Shown: positions 34,007 through 42,484 of the stretch, in pieces | Layout: every line of letters starts with the position of its first letter | Numbering within the stretch: position 1 is the first letter of the stretch | Origin: an uncultured Mycoplasmatota bacterium | Lineage (GTDB): Bacteria; Bacillota_I; Bacilli_A; RF39; UBA660 | Length of the DNA stretch: 64,000 nucleotides | NCBI GenBank assembly: GCA_937944975.1 | Contig: CALEBF010000004.1 | Location: forward strand, 18,935 to 82,934 | Direction: 5' to 3' | Made by a program: the position numbers and the translations under genes | The notes under the pieces: generated by a model | Told to the model about the DNA's origin: nothing | What the model saw: only the letters and a program-made list of their open reading frames with translations | Databases searched by the model: none

Positions 34007-35455
34007 TTATTTTTTCGTTTTTACTGGTGGTTTTTCAGAACCGATTTTTGGAGCATTTCCATCTAGCATTGATTGCAACGGATCTTCTTCATTTACGAAC
34101 CAACGAGCGTGTTCTAGTAGTTTAGTAAAAGATGGAGTATAATTGGTGTCTGTATTGGATGAATCTAATTCTGCAAGCATTTTTCGAATGTTTGTTTTCA
34201 TTCGTCGAGACACTGGATTTTTTTGATTGTGGTTGTCTTTTGTTTCTAGAAGATAAACTTCTCTATATCCATCGAGAGTTGGTTCGAATGAGGTGAGATA
34301 TTTCATTCCGAAATATGACTCTAATAAGAACCATTCTCTTTGAGCTAAGAATCCTATAGTTGTTTCACAGCCTTCTATTTCTGTTGTCAATAGTTTATTA
34401 AGCAGTTCAGGCTGTTTTTCTAGTTGTTTATGTTTGTTGAGCAAATCTACGAATTTTATATTCTGTAAGAATTGCATGTATCGATTATAATAATTTTGCA
34501 ATCTTGGAGTTAAATCTTCTTTTGTTAAGTGATATTGTTCTAACGTAGAGAAAAAGTGTCCTATTTGACTCATTAAATTTTTCTTCATCATCGTGCAAGT
34601 GTAGTTTTTTGCATTTCCAAGGGGATTCAATGCTTTGATTTGACTTAGATCTTCACATTGTAATTCCGTAACATTGAATATTCCATTGAGTAAGAAATCT
34701 TTTTCGGAAATCGTTCCTGTAGTCTCTGTTTCTGGCATATGATATGGAATTGTTTCCCAAGTGATATGATGTTTTTCGACTTTTGTCTTCTCTGGTTTTA
34801 GGCGATGTAAGAAAGATTCCATTTGATTGATACGACGATCTAGGTCTTTGATAGCTAAGTTAGGATTATTTAGTTCCCATAATCTAATTTGGAGTATACT
34901 CCAAATTTTTTTCTCTTCTTTTGTTTTAATAACTGTTTTTGATTCCTTTTTTAGTTGAGTAATCTTCTCTTCATTTTTGATATACCATTTCCATTCGCTT
35001 GCGATTTTTTTTAAACTGTTATTCATATCTTTGGAATCTTGGCTTAATAGTTGCTGGGCATTTTTTAATAAGATGCGGTTTAAGTTTCTCATCGCGGTAG
35101 TTGAATATTCTTGATAGAACAACAGCTCTCCTTTATTGTTACGTCCCGCGATATAGTGGATAAATGAATTAGGATCAGTAAATGTTTGAATGTTACAAAT
35201 AAGTGATTCTCTCGTAATTCCTTGTTTTTTTCTTTCTTTTGTAGTTTGCTCTTCCATATAGTTTTGATATGCTAAGAAAAGTATATCAGCATCAAAGTTA
35301 TAATCTTTTGCTATTTGTGCGATTCCTTTTTGCCTGCAGTCTTCAATTAACTCTTGAAATAAGTTTTCTGGTAGTGATAAGATGCGGTTCATCTCTCTTG
35401 CAAACATGTTTTTCTTCTCAGTTCTTTTCATCATTCCCGTCGATGGTAATGTCAT
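34007..35455 (-). CDS. Large unknown cytoplasmic protein
   Basis: No family recognised. The 482-residue protein starts at ATG 35455 after GAGGTGA. It is mostly helical, with no signal peptide or membrane helix. It has possible coiled coils (about 150-220, KKIASEWKWYIKNEEKITQLKKE and the following stretch) and a Lys/Pro-rich tail. An early segment (FQELIEDCRQKGIAQIAKDYNFDADILFLAYQNY) could be a small helical DNA-binding-like unit, but this is weak. It lies between alr and spoIVA on the same strand with separate terminators. A link to sporulation is only positional. Confidence 0.6.
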   Translation of the reverse strand: MTLPSTGMMKRTEKKNMFAREMNRILSLPENLFQELIEDCRQKGIAQIAKDYNFDADILFLAYQNYMEEQTTKERKKQGITRESLICNIQTFTDPNSFIHYIAGRNNKGELLFYQEYSTTAMRNLNRILLKNAQQLLSQDSKDMNNSLKKIASEWKWYIKNEEKITQLKKESKTVIKTKEEKKIWSILQIRLWELNNPNLAIKDLDRRINQMESFLHRLKPEKTKVEKHHITWETIPYHMPETETTGTISEKDFLLNGIFNVTELQCEDLSQIKALNPLGNAKNYTCTMMKKNLMSQIGHFFSTLEQYHLTKEDLTPRLQNYYNRYMQFLQNIKFVDLLNKHKQLEKQPELLNKLLTTEIEGCETTIGFLAQREWFLLESYFGMKYLTSFEPTLDGYREVYLLETKDNHNQKNPVSRRMKTNIRKMLAELDSSNTDTNYTPSFTKLLEHARWFVNEEDPLQSMLDGNAPKIGSEKPPVKTKK

Positions 35456-35494
35456 AATTTCACCTCTCAGAGGGCTATATTAACATAATATGTA

Positions 35495-35524
35495 GAAAAA
35501 AGCAATCGTTATAAGACGATTGCA
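35495..35524 (-). terminator. Terminator of spoIVA
   Basis: GCAATCGT and ACGATTGC pair around TATAAG, followed on the minus strand by T6; the spoIVA stop lies within the loop region. Confidence 0.8.
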
Positions 35525-36984
35525 AATAAATTACCGCTTCCTTTATTTACCAATTTAGATAAAGTTTGTTGAAGTTTGTATCTTGCGTTTTCTGGAAGTA
35601 GTGATAATTTTGCTTGGATTCCTTCTTGAACGATGACGTCTAAGCTGCGTCCAAATATTTCACTTTTCCATATAGCGCTCGCATCTTTATCGCTATCTTT
35701 CATTAAATGATTGATGAGTTCTTTGCTTTGAAGTTCTGATCCAATGATCGGTTCGAAAGTAGATTCTACATCGACACGAATCATGTGGATGGATGGCGCA
35801 ACTGCTTTTAATTTAACACCATATCTACTTCCTTGTTTTAGAATTTCAGGCGTATCGAGTTTCATATCGGCAAGTGTTGGAGTAGCGACTCCATATCCTG
35901 TCTGTTTGACCATTTTGAGCGCACCTTTGATTTGATCATATTCTTGTTTTGCCTCGGTGTAATCCTGAAATAAAGCGAGTAGAGCGGCTTTGCTTGTGAT
36001 ATCGACACCAATGATATCTTTTAATATTTGATTGTAAAGTTCACTTGGTGCATTTAAAGATACAGTGACGACGCCTGTAGAAGTATCGACGTTGGAAAGA
36101 TATGCTTTGCTGATATACTCGCAATCTTGGAAATGTGATGTGATGTGTTCGATATCGCGCAGCTTATCGATTTCGATCACACTTTCTCTGATTTTATCTA
36201 CGTATATTTTCTTTAACCAATGGTTTGCAGATAGACATGCGATCCATTCTGGCATATCGACATTGACTTCCAATACAGGAAATTCGTATAATGCTTCTCT
36301 TAAAATATTGTAGATATCTCTTTCGGTCATGTTTTCTATACTGATTGGTAAAACAGGAACATCGTATTCTTCTTGCATTTTTTCGGCGAGACGTTCTGTT
36401 TCAGGCAACATTGGATGTGTCGAATTTAAAAGGACGATGAATGGTTTTCCAATTTCCTTTAATTCAGCGACGACTCTGTTTTCAGCTTCTACATAATCGA
36501 CGCGATTGAGTTCCCCAATCGATCCATCTGTGGTTACGACGATTCCAATCGTGGAGTGATCCTTTATCACTTTTTCCGTTCCAACTTCGGCTGCTTCGAT
36601 AAATGGAATCTCTTCGTCATACCATGGAGTCTTGACCATACGAGGTCCATTTTCATCCTCGTATCCTTTCGCATTAGGAATAACATATCCAACACAGTCG
36701 ACGAGTCGTACATTCGCACTAAAGTCATCGATTTGAATTTTAGCAGCATTGCTAGGCACGAATTTAGGTTCGGTTGTCATAATTGTCTTTCCTTGTGCAC
36801 TTTGTGGTATTTCATCTAATGCACGTTTTCTTTCATATTCGTCTTCTATGTTTGGAACGACGAGGTTTTCAATTACTTTTTTTATGAAAGTTGACTTTCC
36901 TGTTCGAACCGCTCCAACGACACCTAGATAAATGTCTCCACCGGTTCGTTCTGTAATACTTTTGATAATCTCTATTTTTTCCAT
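35509..36984 (-). CDS. spoIVA: Spore coat morphogenetic ATPase SpoIVA
   Basis: This 491-residue protein polymerises on the forespore surface, using ATP, to build the basement layer of the coat. Walker A is GAVRTGKST (residues 24-32), close to the characteristic SpoIVA form. The region DFSANVRLVDCVGYVIPNAKGYEDENGPRMVKTPWYDEEIPFIEAAEVGTEKVI is nearly invariant in the family. The C-terminal end (KLVNKGSGNLFAIVL) matches the part that anchors to the forespore membrane through SpoVM. Length is normal. A sigma-E-like promoter precedes it. Confidence 0.98.
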   Translation of the reverse strand: MEKIEIIKSITERTGGDIYLGVVGAVRTGKSTFIKKVIENLVVPNIEDEYERKRALDEIPQSAQGKTIMTTEPKFVPSNAAKIQIDDFSANVRLVDCVGYVIPNAKGYEDENGPRMVKTPWYDEEIPFIEAAEVGTEKVIKDHSTIGIVVTTDGSIGELNRVDYVEAENRVVAELKEIGKPFIVLLNSTHPMLPETERLAEKMQEEYDVPVLPISIENMTERDIYNILREALYEFPVLEVNVDMPEWIACLSANHWLKKIYVDKIRESVIEIDKLRDIEHITSHFQDCEYISKAYLSNVDTSTGVVTVSLNAPSELYNQILKDIIGVDITSKAALLALFQDYTEAKQEYDQIKGALKMVKQTGYGVATPTLADMKLDTPEILKQGSRYGVKLKAVAPSIHMIRVDVESTFEPIIGSELQSKELINHLMKDSDKDASAIWKSEIFGRSLDVIVQEGIQAKLSLLPENARYKLQQTLSKLVNKGSGNLFAIVL

Positions 36985-37009
36985 CTGATCCCTACTTTCT
37001 TTCTAGTTC

Positions 37010-37037
37010 ACTATATGATTGTGCTTTATAAATTATC
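37010..37037 (-). promoter_or_regulatory. Candidate sigma-E-type promoter of spoIVA
   Basis: On the minus strand GATAATT, a 13-base spacer and CATATAGT lie upstream of spoIVA, fitting the mother-cell sigma-E pattern (CATAcanT -10). SpoIVA is a sigma-E gene in B. subtilis. Confidence 0.5.
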
Positions 37038-37083
37038 ACAAAATCCTTTAAAACTGTGTTATAATGAAAAAAAGGAGGAGAGT

Positions 37084-37944
37084 ATGAAGCGTTTAAGAAA
37101 AATAGGTTCTATCTTTTTCGCTTTAATGATTACATTATGTGTGATTGGCGCTGTTGCAATACAACAGTTTCAAATTGTTGTGAGTGAAAATCACATAGAA
37201 GAAAGTTTATACGAGGCAGATTACGAGACTTTGTTTCAAATGATCGAGCTAGAGCAAGGAACATTACTAGATCAAATCAACTCGTTAGTAGGAGCGCGTC
37301 CTTGGATCGGGGCGAGTACGACGGATATATTACAGACGGATCTTATTTCTACTTTGGTAAAAACGGTAATCGAAAATCAAAAGGAAAATAAACTAGATCA
37401 TCGTTTGTCAAAAGCAGAATTATTTACCATTTTAAACGAACATAGTACGATGATTGAAAGAGATTTTCAAATGAGATGGGATGATCAAACCAAAGAGTTC
37501 ATTTTAAGACAAATGGCAGAAGATATCTACCAACTGATCGATCAAATTCCCGATGAGGTCTATCAAATTGTCGTCAATTCATCAGATATCAATATGTTGT
37601 TAAATGAAAATATTAGTTGGATTATATTGTTGATTGCTGGTGTTTTTATAGTAGGTCTTTGGATGTTAAATTTAAATCGTAATTTTTTTCTTTATCTTAT
37701 GATTCCGATAGGACTGGTTGTACTTTATTCATTTGTTTTCACGCAATTTTCTCAGTTTGCGATCGCAAGTGCAACGACGCCACAATTAGCATTTGCCGTT
37801 GATTTGTTAGGACCATATATAGATGAGACGGTGAAATGGACAGAACAAGTGGGATGGATCGTATTCGGCATCATGATCGGCGTAGGAACGATCTACTTGA
37901 TATGTACTTTGTGGCAAAGAAAAAGAGAAATTCCATCGAGATAG
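37084..37944 (+). CDS. Unknown multi-pass membrane protein
   Basis: No family recognised. From ATG 37084 (AAAGGAGGAG upstream) the product is 286 residues. It has an N-terminal helix (about 6-28), an external helical domain of about 145 residues, then four hydrophobic segments (about 178-195, 203-222, 228-245 and 258-278). It is separated by 11 bases from the next gene, a WbsX-type glycosyltransferase, so the two are likely cotranscribed. It might export or anchor the product of that enzyme, which is inference. Confidence 0.65.
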   Translation: MKRLRKIGSIFFALMITLCVIGAVAIQQFQIVVSENHIEESLYEADYETLFQMIELEQGTLLDQINSLVGARPWIGASTTDILQTDLISTLVKTVIENQKENKLDHRLSKAELFTILNEHSTMIERDFQMRWDDQTKEFILRQMAEDIYQLIDQIPDEVYQIVVNSSDINMLLNENISWIILLIAGVFIVGLWMLNLNRNFFLYLMIPIGLVVLYSFVFTQFSQFAIASATTPQLAFAVDLLGPYIDETVKWTEQVGWIVFGIMIGVGTIYLICTLWQRKREIPSR

Positions 37945-37955
37945 GAGGGTTAATT

Positions 37956-39419
37956 ATGACAGATGTAGATAAAGCGGATGTAAAAGAATACGAATATAGG
38001 AGAAGAATTATCGAGTTAGAAACGGAGAAAAATCTCGAAAAGCAAAAAGTGATGCAAATGGAACTTCAATATCAACAATTGAAGGGGCAATGTCATTATC
38101 TAGAAGAGTTGGTTGCATTACAGAATGCGAAATTAAATAGCAAGGGATGGAAAGCATTAGAAAAAATGAGGAAGGTAGTTTATTGTTGCCGTCATTTTTC
38201 AAACCCAAAAAAAGTGACTTCGTCGCAGGAACAAGTTTTGGAACCTGACTTAGATAAGAAAGAGGAACAAAAGGTAAAAAAAGGCAAACCTTATCGCAGT
38301 CATTATGAAGAAGATCAAGATTTTTCTAAATATCACACAGATATTAAAACGTTGACATTTTATTTACCTCAATATCATACGTTTCCTGAAAATGACGAAT
38401 GGTGGGGGAAAGGATTTACGGAATGGGTAAATACCCGTAAAGCAAAACCTCTTTTTCCTGGACATTATCAGCCGAGAGAACCACACGACGATATTGGATA
38501 CTATACGTTGGATAATAAAGAGACGATAAAGCGTCAGATCGATTTAGCAAAAAGACACGGAATTTATGGATTTGCTTTTTACTATTATTGGTTTAGTGGA
38601 AAACGATTGATGGAAAAACCTGTCGATATATTTTTAGACAATAAAGACCTTGATTTTCCTTTTCTGTTCTGTTGGGCAAATGAAAACTGGACACGTGCAT
38701 GGGATGGTTCACAACATGATATTATTATGAAACAGGATTATAAGAAGGATGACTATCGAGCTTTTATACGAGACATTAAAAAATATTTGATGGATGAACG
38801 GTATATTCGGGTCGATGGAAAACCAATTATTATGATATATAATATTGCGGAAATTCCAAATTTAGAGGAACTTGTCAATGCTTGGCGTGTTTGTGCAAGA
38901 GAAGAAGGAATTGGGGAGATTCTCGTTTGGATTCGTTATCCTATGCAAAAAAATGAGCATGAATTTGCAGGAATCGTCGATGCAGAATTCGACTTTGCGC
39001 CTCATTATTTTGCTGGGGTGGAGAATCATGTGGATGACCTTCCAAGCAAAGAAGTGTACGATTATGAAAAGATTGTAGACCAAGCGATCGAAAGATATCA
39101 GCCACATTTTCCAATTATTCCATTTTACTATTCTTGTACCATGGGATGGGATAACACTCCTCGCCGTAAAGAAAATCCAATGATATTTTATGGTTACTCA
39201 CCTAAGAAATTTTACGATTGGGTTCGAACCGTTGTCAAGTTTACGAGAAAGAGACATCGTGAAGAAGATAGATTTATTTTTGTAAATGCATGGAACGAAT
39301 GGGCTGAAGGAACGTATTTAGAGCCCGATAAAAAGTATGGGTATACGAATATCAATACACTTTCGAAAGCAATTTTCGATTTACCTTATCAGGAACGTAA
39401 AGTGAAAAAGAAAGATTAA
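37956..39419 (+). CDS. WbsX-family glycosyltransferase-like protein
   Basis: From ATG 37956 (AGGAGGG upstream) the product is 487 residues. The first 60 residues form a coiled coil (YRRRIIELETEKNLEKQKVMQM region), then a Lys-rich linker, then the WbsX domain (about 115-480). That domain shows FYLPQYHTFPENDEWWGKGFTEW, FYYYWFSGKRL, FCWANENWTRAWDG, IPFYYSCTMGWDNTPR and NAWNEWAEGTYLEP, the family's signature aromatic and acidic motifs. Relatives occur in O-antigen and capsule loci and are related in fold to GH99 enzymes. Here there is no polysaccharide locus, only the membrane protein upstream. Confidence 0.85.
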   Translation: MTDVDKADVKEYEYRRRIIELETEKNLEKQKVMQMELQYQQLKGQCHYLEELVALQNAKLNSKGWKALEKMRKVVYCCRHFSNPKKVTSSQEQVLEPDLDKKEEQKVKKGKPYRSHYEEDQDFSKYHTDIKTLTFYLPQYHTFPENDEWWGKGFTEWVNTRKAKPLFPGHYQPREPHDDIGYYTLDNKETIKRQIDLAKRHGIYGFAFYYYWFSGKRLMEKPVDIFLDNKDLDFPFLFCWANENWTRAWDGSQHDIIMKQDYKKDDYRAFIRDIKKYLMDERYIRVDGKPIIMIYNIAEIPNLEELVNAWRVCAREEGIGEILVWIRYPMQKNEHEFAGIVDAEFDFAPHYFAGVENHVDDLPSKEVYDYEKIVDQAIERYQPHFPIIPFYYSCTMGWDNTPRRKENPMIFYGYSPKKFYDWVRTVVKFTRKRHREEDRFIFVNAWNEWAEGTYLEPDKKYGYTNINTLSKAIFDLPYQERKVKKKD

Positions 39420-39448
39420 GATTCAAAAGCATTCTTTTGAATCTTTTC
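39418..39448 (+). terminator. Rho-independent terminator
   Basis: AAGATTCAAAAG and CTTTTGAATCTT form a 12-base stem around CATT, followed by T residues. Confidence 0.85.
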
Positions 39449-39450
39449 TA

Positions 39451-39479
39451 TTGTACTTTGGTAGAGCATAGGCTATAAT
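39451..39479 (+). promoter_or_regulatory. Sigma-A-type promoter of nfeD-SPFH pair
   Basis: TTGTAC, a 17-base spacer and a perfect TATAAT lie 20 bases before the ATG at 39500. Confidence 0.65.
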
Positions 39480-39499
39480 AGAGGCAAGAGGTGAGATGA

Positions 39500-39916
39500 A
39501 TGTTTTATGGTTGGCTTATCTTGGTAATTGTACTTGCTGTAATCGAAGTAATCACAGTGAATTTAACGACGATTTGGTTTGTCGTAAGTGGGATCGTCGC
39601 CATGATTTTGTCGTTTTTTACAGATAGCATTACAGCACAAGTTGCCGCTTTTGTACTCCTTGGAATTTTTTTATTGATCGTTACAAAGCCTATATTGAAA
39701 AAGTATTTTCATCGACCAAAGATCGAGACAAATTTAGATCGGGTGATTGGAATGGAAGGATTAGTAACAGAAAAGATTACAAAGACAACTGGAGAAGTGA
39801 AAGCGGACGGAAAACTTTGGACGGCTTATGCGGATGAAGAGATTATGCCTGATACCGTCGTAAAGATTGTGCAAAGGACAGGCGTGAAAATTAAGGTAGA
39901 GAAAGAAGGAGAGTAA
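39500..39916 (+). CDS. NfeD-family membrane protein
   Basis: This 138-residue protein has two to three N-terminal membrane helices (about 3-20, 25-42, 46-64) and a C-terminal OB-fold domain (about 80-135, IGMEGLVTEKITKTTGEVKADGKLWTAYAD). This is the short NfeD form. NfeD proteins pair with SPFH proteins of the next gene's type and are thought to organise membrane microdomains. The gene is one base from the SPFH gene. AGAGGTGAG precedes the ATG. Confidence 0.92.
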   Translation: MFYGWLILVIVLAVIEVITVNLTTIWFVVSGIVAMILSFFTDSITAQVAAFVLLGIFLLIVTKPILKKYFHRPKIETNLDRVIGMEGLVTEKITKTTGEVKADGKLWTAYADEEIMPDTVVKIVQRTGVKIKVEKEGE

Positions 39917-39917
39917 T

Positions 39918-40805
39918 ATGGAAATATTTATTGTTTTAATTGTTTTGGTAGTTGTACTTGTGATACCAAATATTAAAATTGTCCCACAAGCAAAAGCTTA
40001 TGTATTAGAGAGAATTGGATCTTATCATGAAACATGGCGCAATGGATTACATGTGAAAATTCCATTTTTAGATCGGGTTGCCAATGTTGTTTCTTTAAAG
40101 GAAATCGTCAAGGATTTCGCACCACAACCAGTGATTACAAAAGATAACGTTACGATGCAGATCGATACTGTCGTATATTTTCAAATTACAGATGCGAAAT
40201 TATACACCTATGGTGTTGAGAACCCAATCAATGCGATTGAAAACTTAACAGCAACGACACTTCGTAATATTATTGGAGAATTAGAATTAGATCAAACTTT
40301 GACATCTCGAGATATTATTAATTCTAAAATGCGTTCTATCTTGGATGAAGCGACGGATCCTTGGGGAATTAAAGTAAACCGTGTCGAAGTAAAAAATATA
40401 GTACCACCGCGTGATATTCAGGATGCAATGGAAAAGCAAATGCGTGCTGAACGTGAACGTCGTGAGAAAATTTTACAGGCAGAAGGGGAGAAGAAATCTA
40501 GTATTCTAATTGCCGAGGGAGAAAAAGAAAGTGCGATTTTAAGAGCAGAGGCAAAAAAAGAATCTCAGATTAAGATCGCTGAAGGAGAAGCAGAGGCGCT
40601 GATCAAGTTAAAACAAGCTGAAGCTGATGGAATTCGTTTGTTGAAGGAAGCAAAAGCGGATCCGGCAGTTCTTACATTGAAGAGCTTAGAGACATTAAAA
40701 AATGTGGCAGATGGGCAATCGACGAAAATTATCGTTCCTTCTGACCTTCAAAATATCGCAACGCTTGGAACAACCATAAAAGAAATGATGACAGATAAAA
40801 AATAA
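39918..40805 (+). CDS. SPFH/stomatin-like membrane protein (QmcA type)
   Basis: The 295-residue protein has a short N-terminal membrane anchor (about 2-18) and an SPFH domain (about 25-190; QAKAYVLERIGSYHETWRNGLHVKIPFLDRV and NPINAIENLTATTLRNIIGELELDQTLTSRDIIN). A long charged coiled coil (about 175-250, ERERREKILQAEGEKKSSILIAEGEKES repeats) follows. It probably forms large oligomers on the inner membrane face with NfeD. Role in this organism unknown. Confidence 0.92.
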   Translation: MEIFIVLIVLVVVLVIPNIKIVPQAKAYVLERIGSYHETWRNGLHVKIPFLDRVANVVSLKEIVKDFAPQPVITKDNVTMQIDTVVYFQITDAKLYTYGVENPINAIENLTATTLRNIIGELELDQTLTSRDIINSKMRSILDEATDPWGIKVNRVEVKNIVPPRDIQDAMEKQMRAERERREKILQAEGEKKSSILIAEGEKESAILRAEAKKESQIKIAEGEAEALIKLKQAEADGIRLLKEAKADPAVLTLKSLETLKNVADGQSTKIIVPSDLQNIATLGTTIKEMMTDKK

Positions 40806-40827
40806 AGACTCAACTTGAGTCTTTTTA
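40804..40827. terminator. Bidirectional terminator
   Basis: AAAGACTC and GAGTCTTT pair around AACTT between the convergent SPFH gene and rodA. Confidence 0.8.
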
Positions 40828-41955
40828 ATTTGTATAACGTAGTGATTCGTTTGATATATTGAAGAATATTCCAGCCATGATCATGTAACTCAATAAACTA
40901 GAACCACCGTAACTGATAAACGGTAAGGTGATACCGGTAATTGGCATCAGCCCAAATGTCATTCCAATATTTTGCAGTTGTTGATAAATTAACATTCCAA
41001 CGATTCCAGAGATGACATATTTATTTAAATTGGATGTGTTTTTGATGGCGATTGTAATGAGTTTAATATCGAAAAAGACGATAAGAGATAATAGCGCCAG
41101 TGTTCCAATAAATCCAAAGTTACTTCCGAAAACTGCAAAGATGAAGTCCGTTTGTGGTTCTGGGAAATAGACAGGGGTATGATTGAATCCGTTTCCGAAT
41201 AATCCACCGGATCCGATTGCACTAATTCCGTTTTGCAATTGAAATCCGCTTTTATTTGACCAATCGAGAAGTCGATCGACTCGCAAGAAGAAACTCGTTC
41301 CAAAGATATCGACAAATAAATCAGTACTGATAAAATAAATAACTAGGACGACTGCTATCACAAAGGCGATAATTCCAAAGCCAATCAGGAACCAACGATA
41401 GCGAATACCAGCGACAAATAGCATTACGGTCGTAATTAACAAGTAGATGAGAACGACTCCTGTATCAGGTTGGAGAAAAGTTAAAATACTGGGTATTAAA
41501 ACGACAATACCGACTTTAATTAAAAATTTAAACTCTTCCATCAAGGTAGGGTTGTTAAAGTTTTCATTAAAATCGTGAATGAGAGTTCCGATTGCAATAA
41601 TTAGAATGATCTTCATAAATTCACTTGGTTGAAATGTACCAATTCCTGGAATGGTAAACCAACATTTTGCATCGTTAATTGGAGTACCAAAGATGAGAAG
41701 TAGGATGAGCATTACAATGCCAATACCATATAGGATCCAAATGTTTCGATAGATAAAATCGTTTCCGATAAACATGATAAAGTATGCGAGTCCAAACCCA
41801 ATGATGTACCATACTAGTTGTCGGAATGCCAAATCGTGCATATAACCAGGTAACATGGATTGTGCACTATAAATTGTTAAAATGCTGATCATAGCAAATA
41901 AAATCATTGGAATTAGAATCCAACGATCCACTTTATATTTAGAAATGTTTTTCAT
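40825..41955 (-). CDS. rodA: Peptidoglycan polymerase RodA (SEDS family)
   Basis: From ATG 41955 (AGGTGAG upstream) the product is 376 residues with about ten membrane helices. SEDS motifs are visible: WFTIPGIGTFQPSEFMKI, LTFLQPDTGVVLIYLL (catalytic Asp), GNGFNHTPVYFPEPQTDFIFAVFGSNFGF and LMPITGITLPFISYGGSSLLSYM. RodA polymerises glycan strands during elongation with a class B PBP, which is not in this window. It could instead be a sporulation SEDS (SpoVE), but the FPEPQTDFIFAVFGSNFGF motif fits RodA better. Confidence 0.9.
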   Translation of the reverse strand: MKNISKYKVDRWILIPMILFAMISILTIYSAQSMLPGYMHDLAFRQLVWYIIGFGLAYFIMFIGNDFIYRNIWILYGIGIVMLILLLIFGTPINDAKCWFTIPGIGTFQPSEFMKIILIIAIGTLIHDFNENFNNPTLMEEFKFLIKVGIVVLIPSILTFLQPDTGVVLIYLLITTVMLFVAGIRYRWFLIGFGIIAFVIAVVLVIYFISTDLFVDIFGTSFFLRVDRLLDWSNKSGFQLQNGISAIGSGGLFGNGFNHTPVYFPEPQTDFIFAVFGSNFGFIGTLALLSLIVFFDIKLITIAIKNTSNLNKYVISGIVGMLIYQQLQNIGMTFGLMPITGITLPFISYGGSSLLSYMIMAGIFFNISNESLRYTN

Positions 41956-42046
41956 AATCTCACCTAACAATATATTACACTAATTCATAATCGGTTTCAA
42001 TAAAGGAAGGAAAATCTGACATATTTTTTAAGGAATCAAAGAAAAA

Positions 42047-42076
42047 TTGTAAAAAATATGAATTTTATAGTATAAT
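42047..42076 (+). promoter_or_regulatory. Sigma-A-type promoter
   Basis: TTGTAA, an 18-base spacer and a perfect TATAAT lie 15 bases before the ATG at 42092. Confidence 0.55.
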
Positions 42077-42091
42077 GATAGTGGTGATAAA

Positions 42092-42406
42092 ATGGAATAT
42101 GTACAATATATTATAATTATTGTTATTTTACTTATTATAGCAATTGCGATTACGAGATCGAAGAAAAAAGACTTTAAAATGGAAGCGAATAAGTTAGTAG
42201 GTTACTTAGGTGGAAAAGCGAATATTTTAGATTATGAATTTCACAAGTCTCGATTTATTGTCAACGTAAGAGATGTGGATAAAGTCAATAAAGATGCCAT
42301 TCAAAAGCTGGGTGCACAGGGAATTGTAGAGATCGATAATCAGTTGAAAATTATTCTCGGTGAAGATGCACAACAATTAAAAAAATATATCGACGCATTA
42401 AAGTGA
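42092..42406 (+). CDS. Membrane-anchored PTS EIIB-like protein lacking the phospho-Cys
   Basis: This 104-residue protein has an N-terminal membrane helix (about 4-22), then a domain that tracks the glucose-type PTS EIIB fold: NKLVGYLGGKANI, RFIVNVRDVDKVNKDAIQKLGAQGIVEIDNQLKIILGEDAQQLKKYI. In true EIIB the phosphorylated Cys is followed by x-Thr-Arg-Leu-Arg; here the aligned stretch reads FHKSRFIV, with His in place of Cys. It therefore cannot be phosphorylated in the usual way. It stands alone, with a promoter and terminator, and no EIIC gene near it. Confidence 0.7.
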   Translation: MEYVQYIIIIVILLIIAIAITRSKKKDFKMEANKLVGYLGGKANILDYEFHKSRFIVNVRDVDKVNKDAIQKLGAQGIVEIDNQLKIILGEDAQQLKKYIDALK

Positions 42407-42428
42407 TAAATTTCATCACTTTTTTTCT
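42400..42428 (+). terminator. Rho-independent terminator
   Basis: AAGTGAT and ATCACTT pair around AAATTTC, followed by T7. Confidence 0.8.
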
Positions 42429-42484
42429 TTTTTCGACAATCCTCGACAGATGGATACTGTTATAATGGGATCAGAGGTGAGAAA

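Noticed and set aside
36556..36819. Plus-strand frames inside spoIVA
   Set aside because: Antisense shadows; the minus-strand SpoIVA match is complete.
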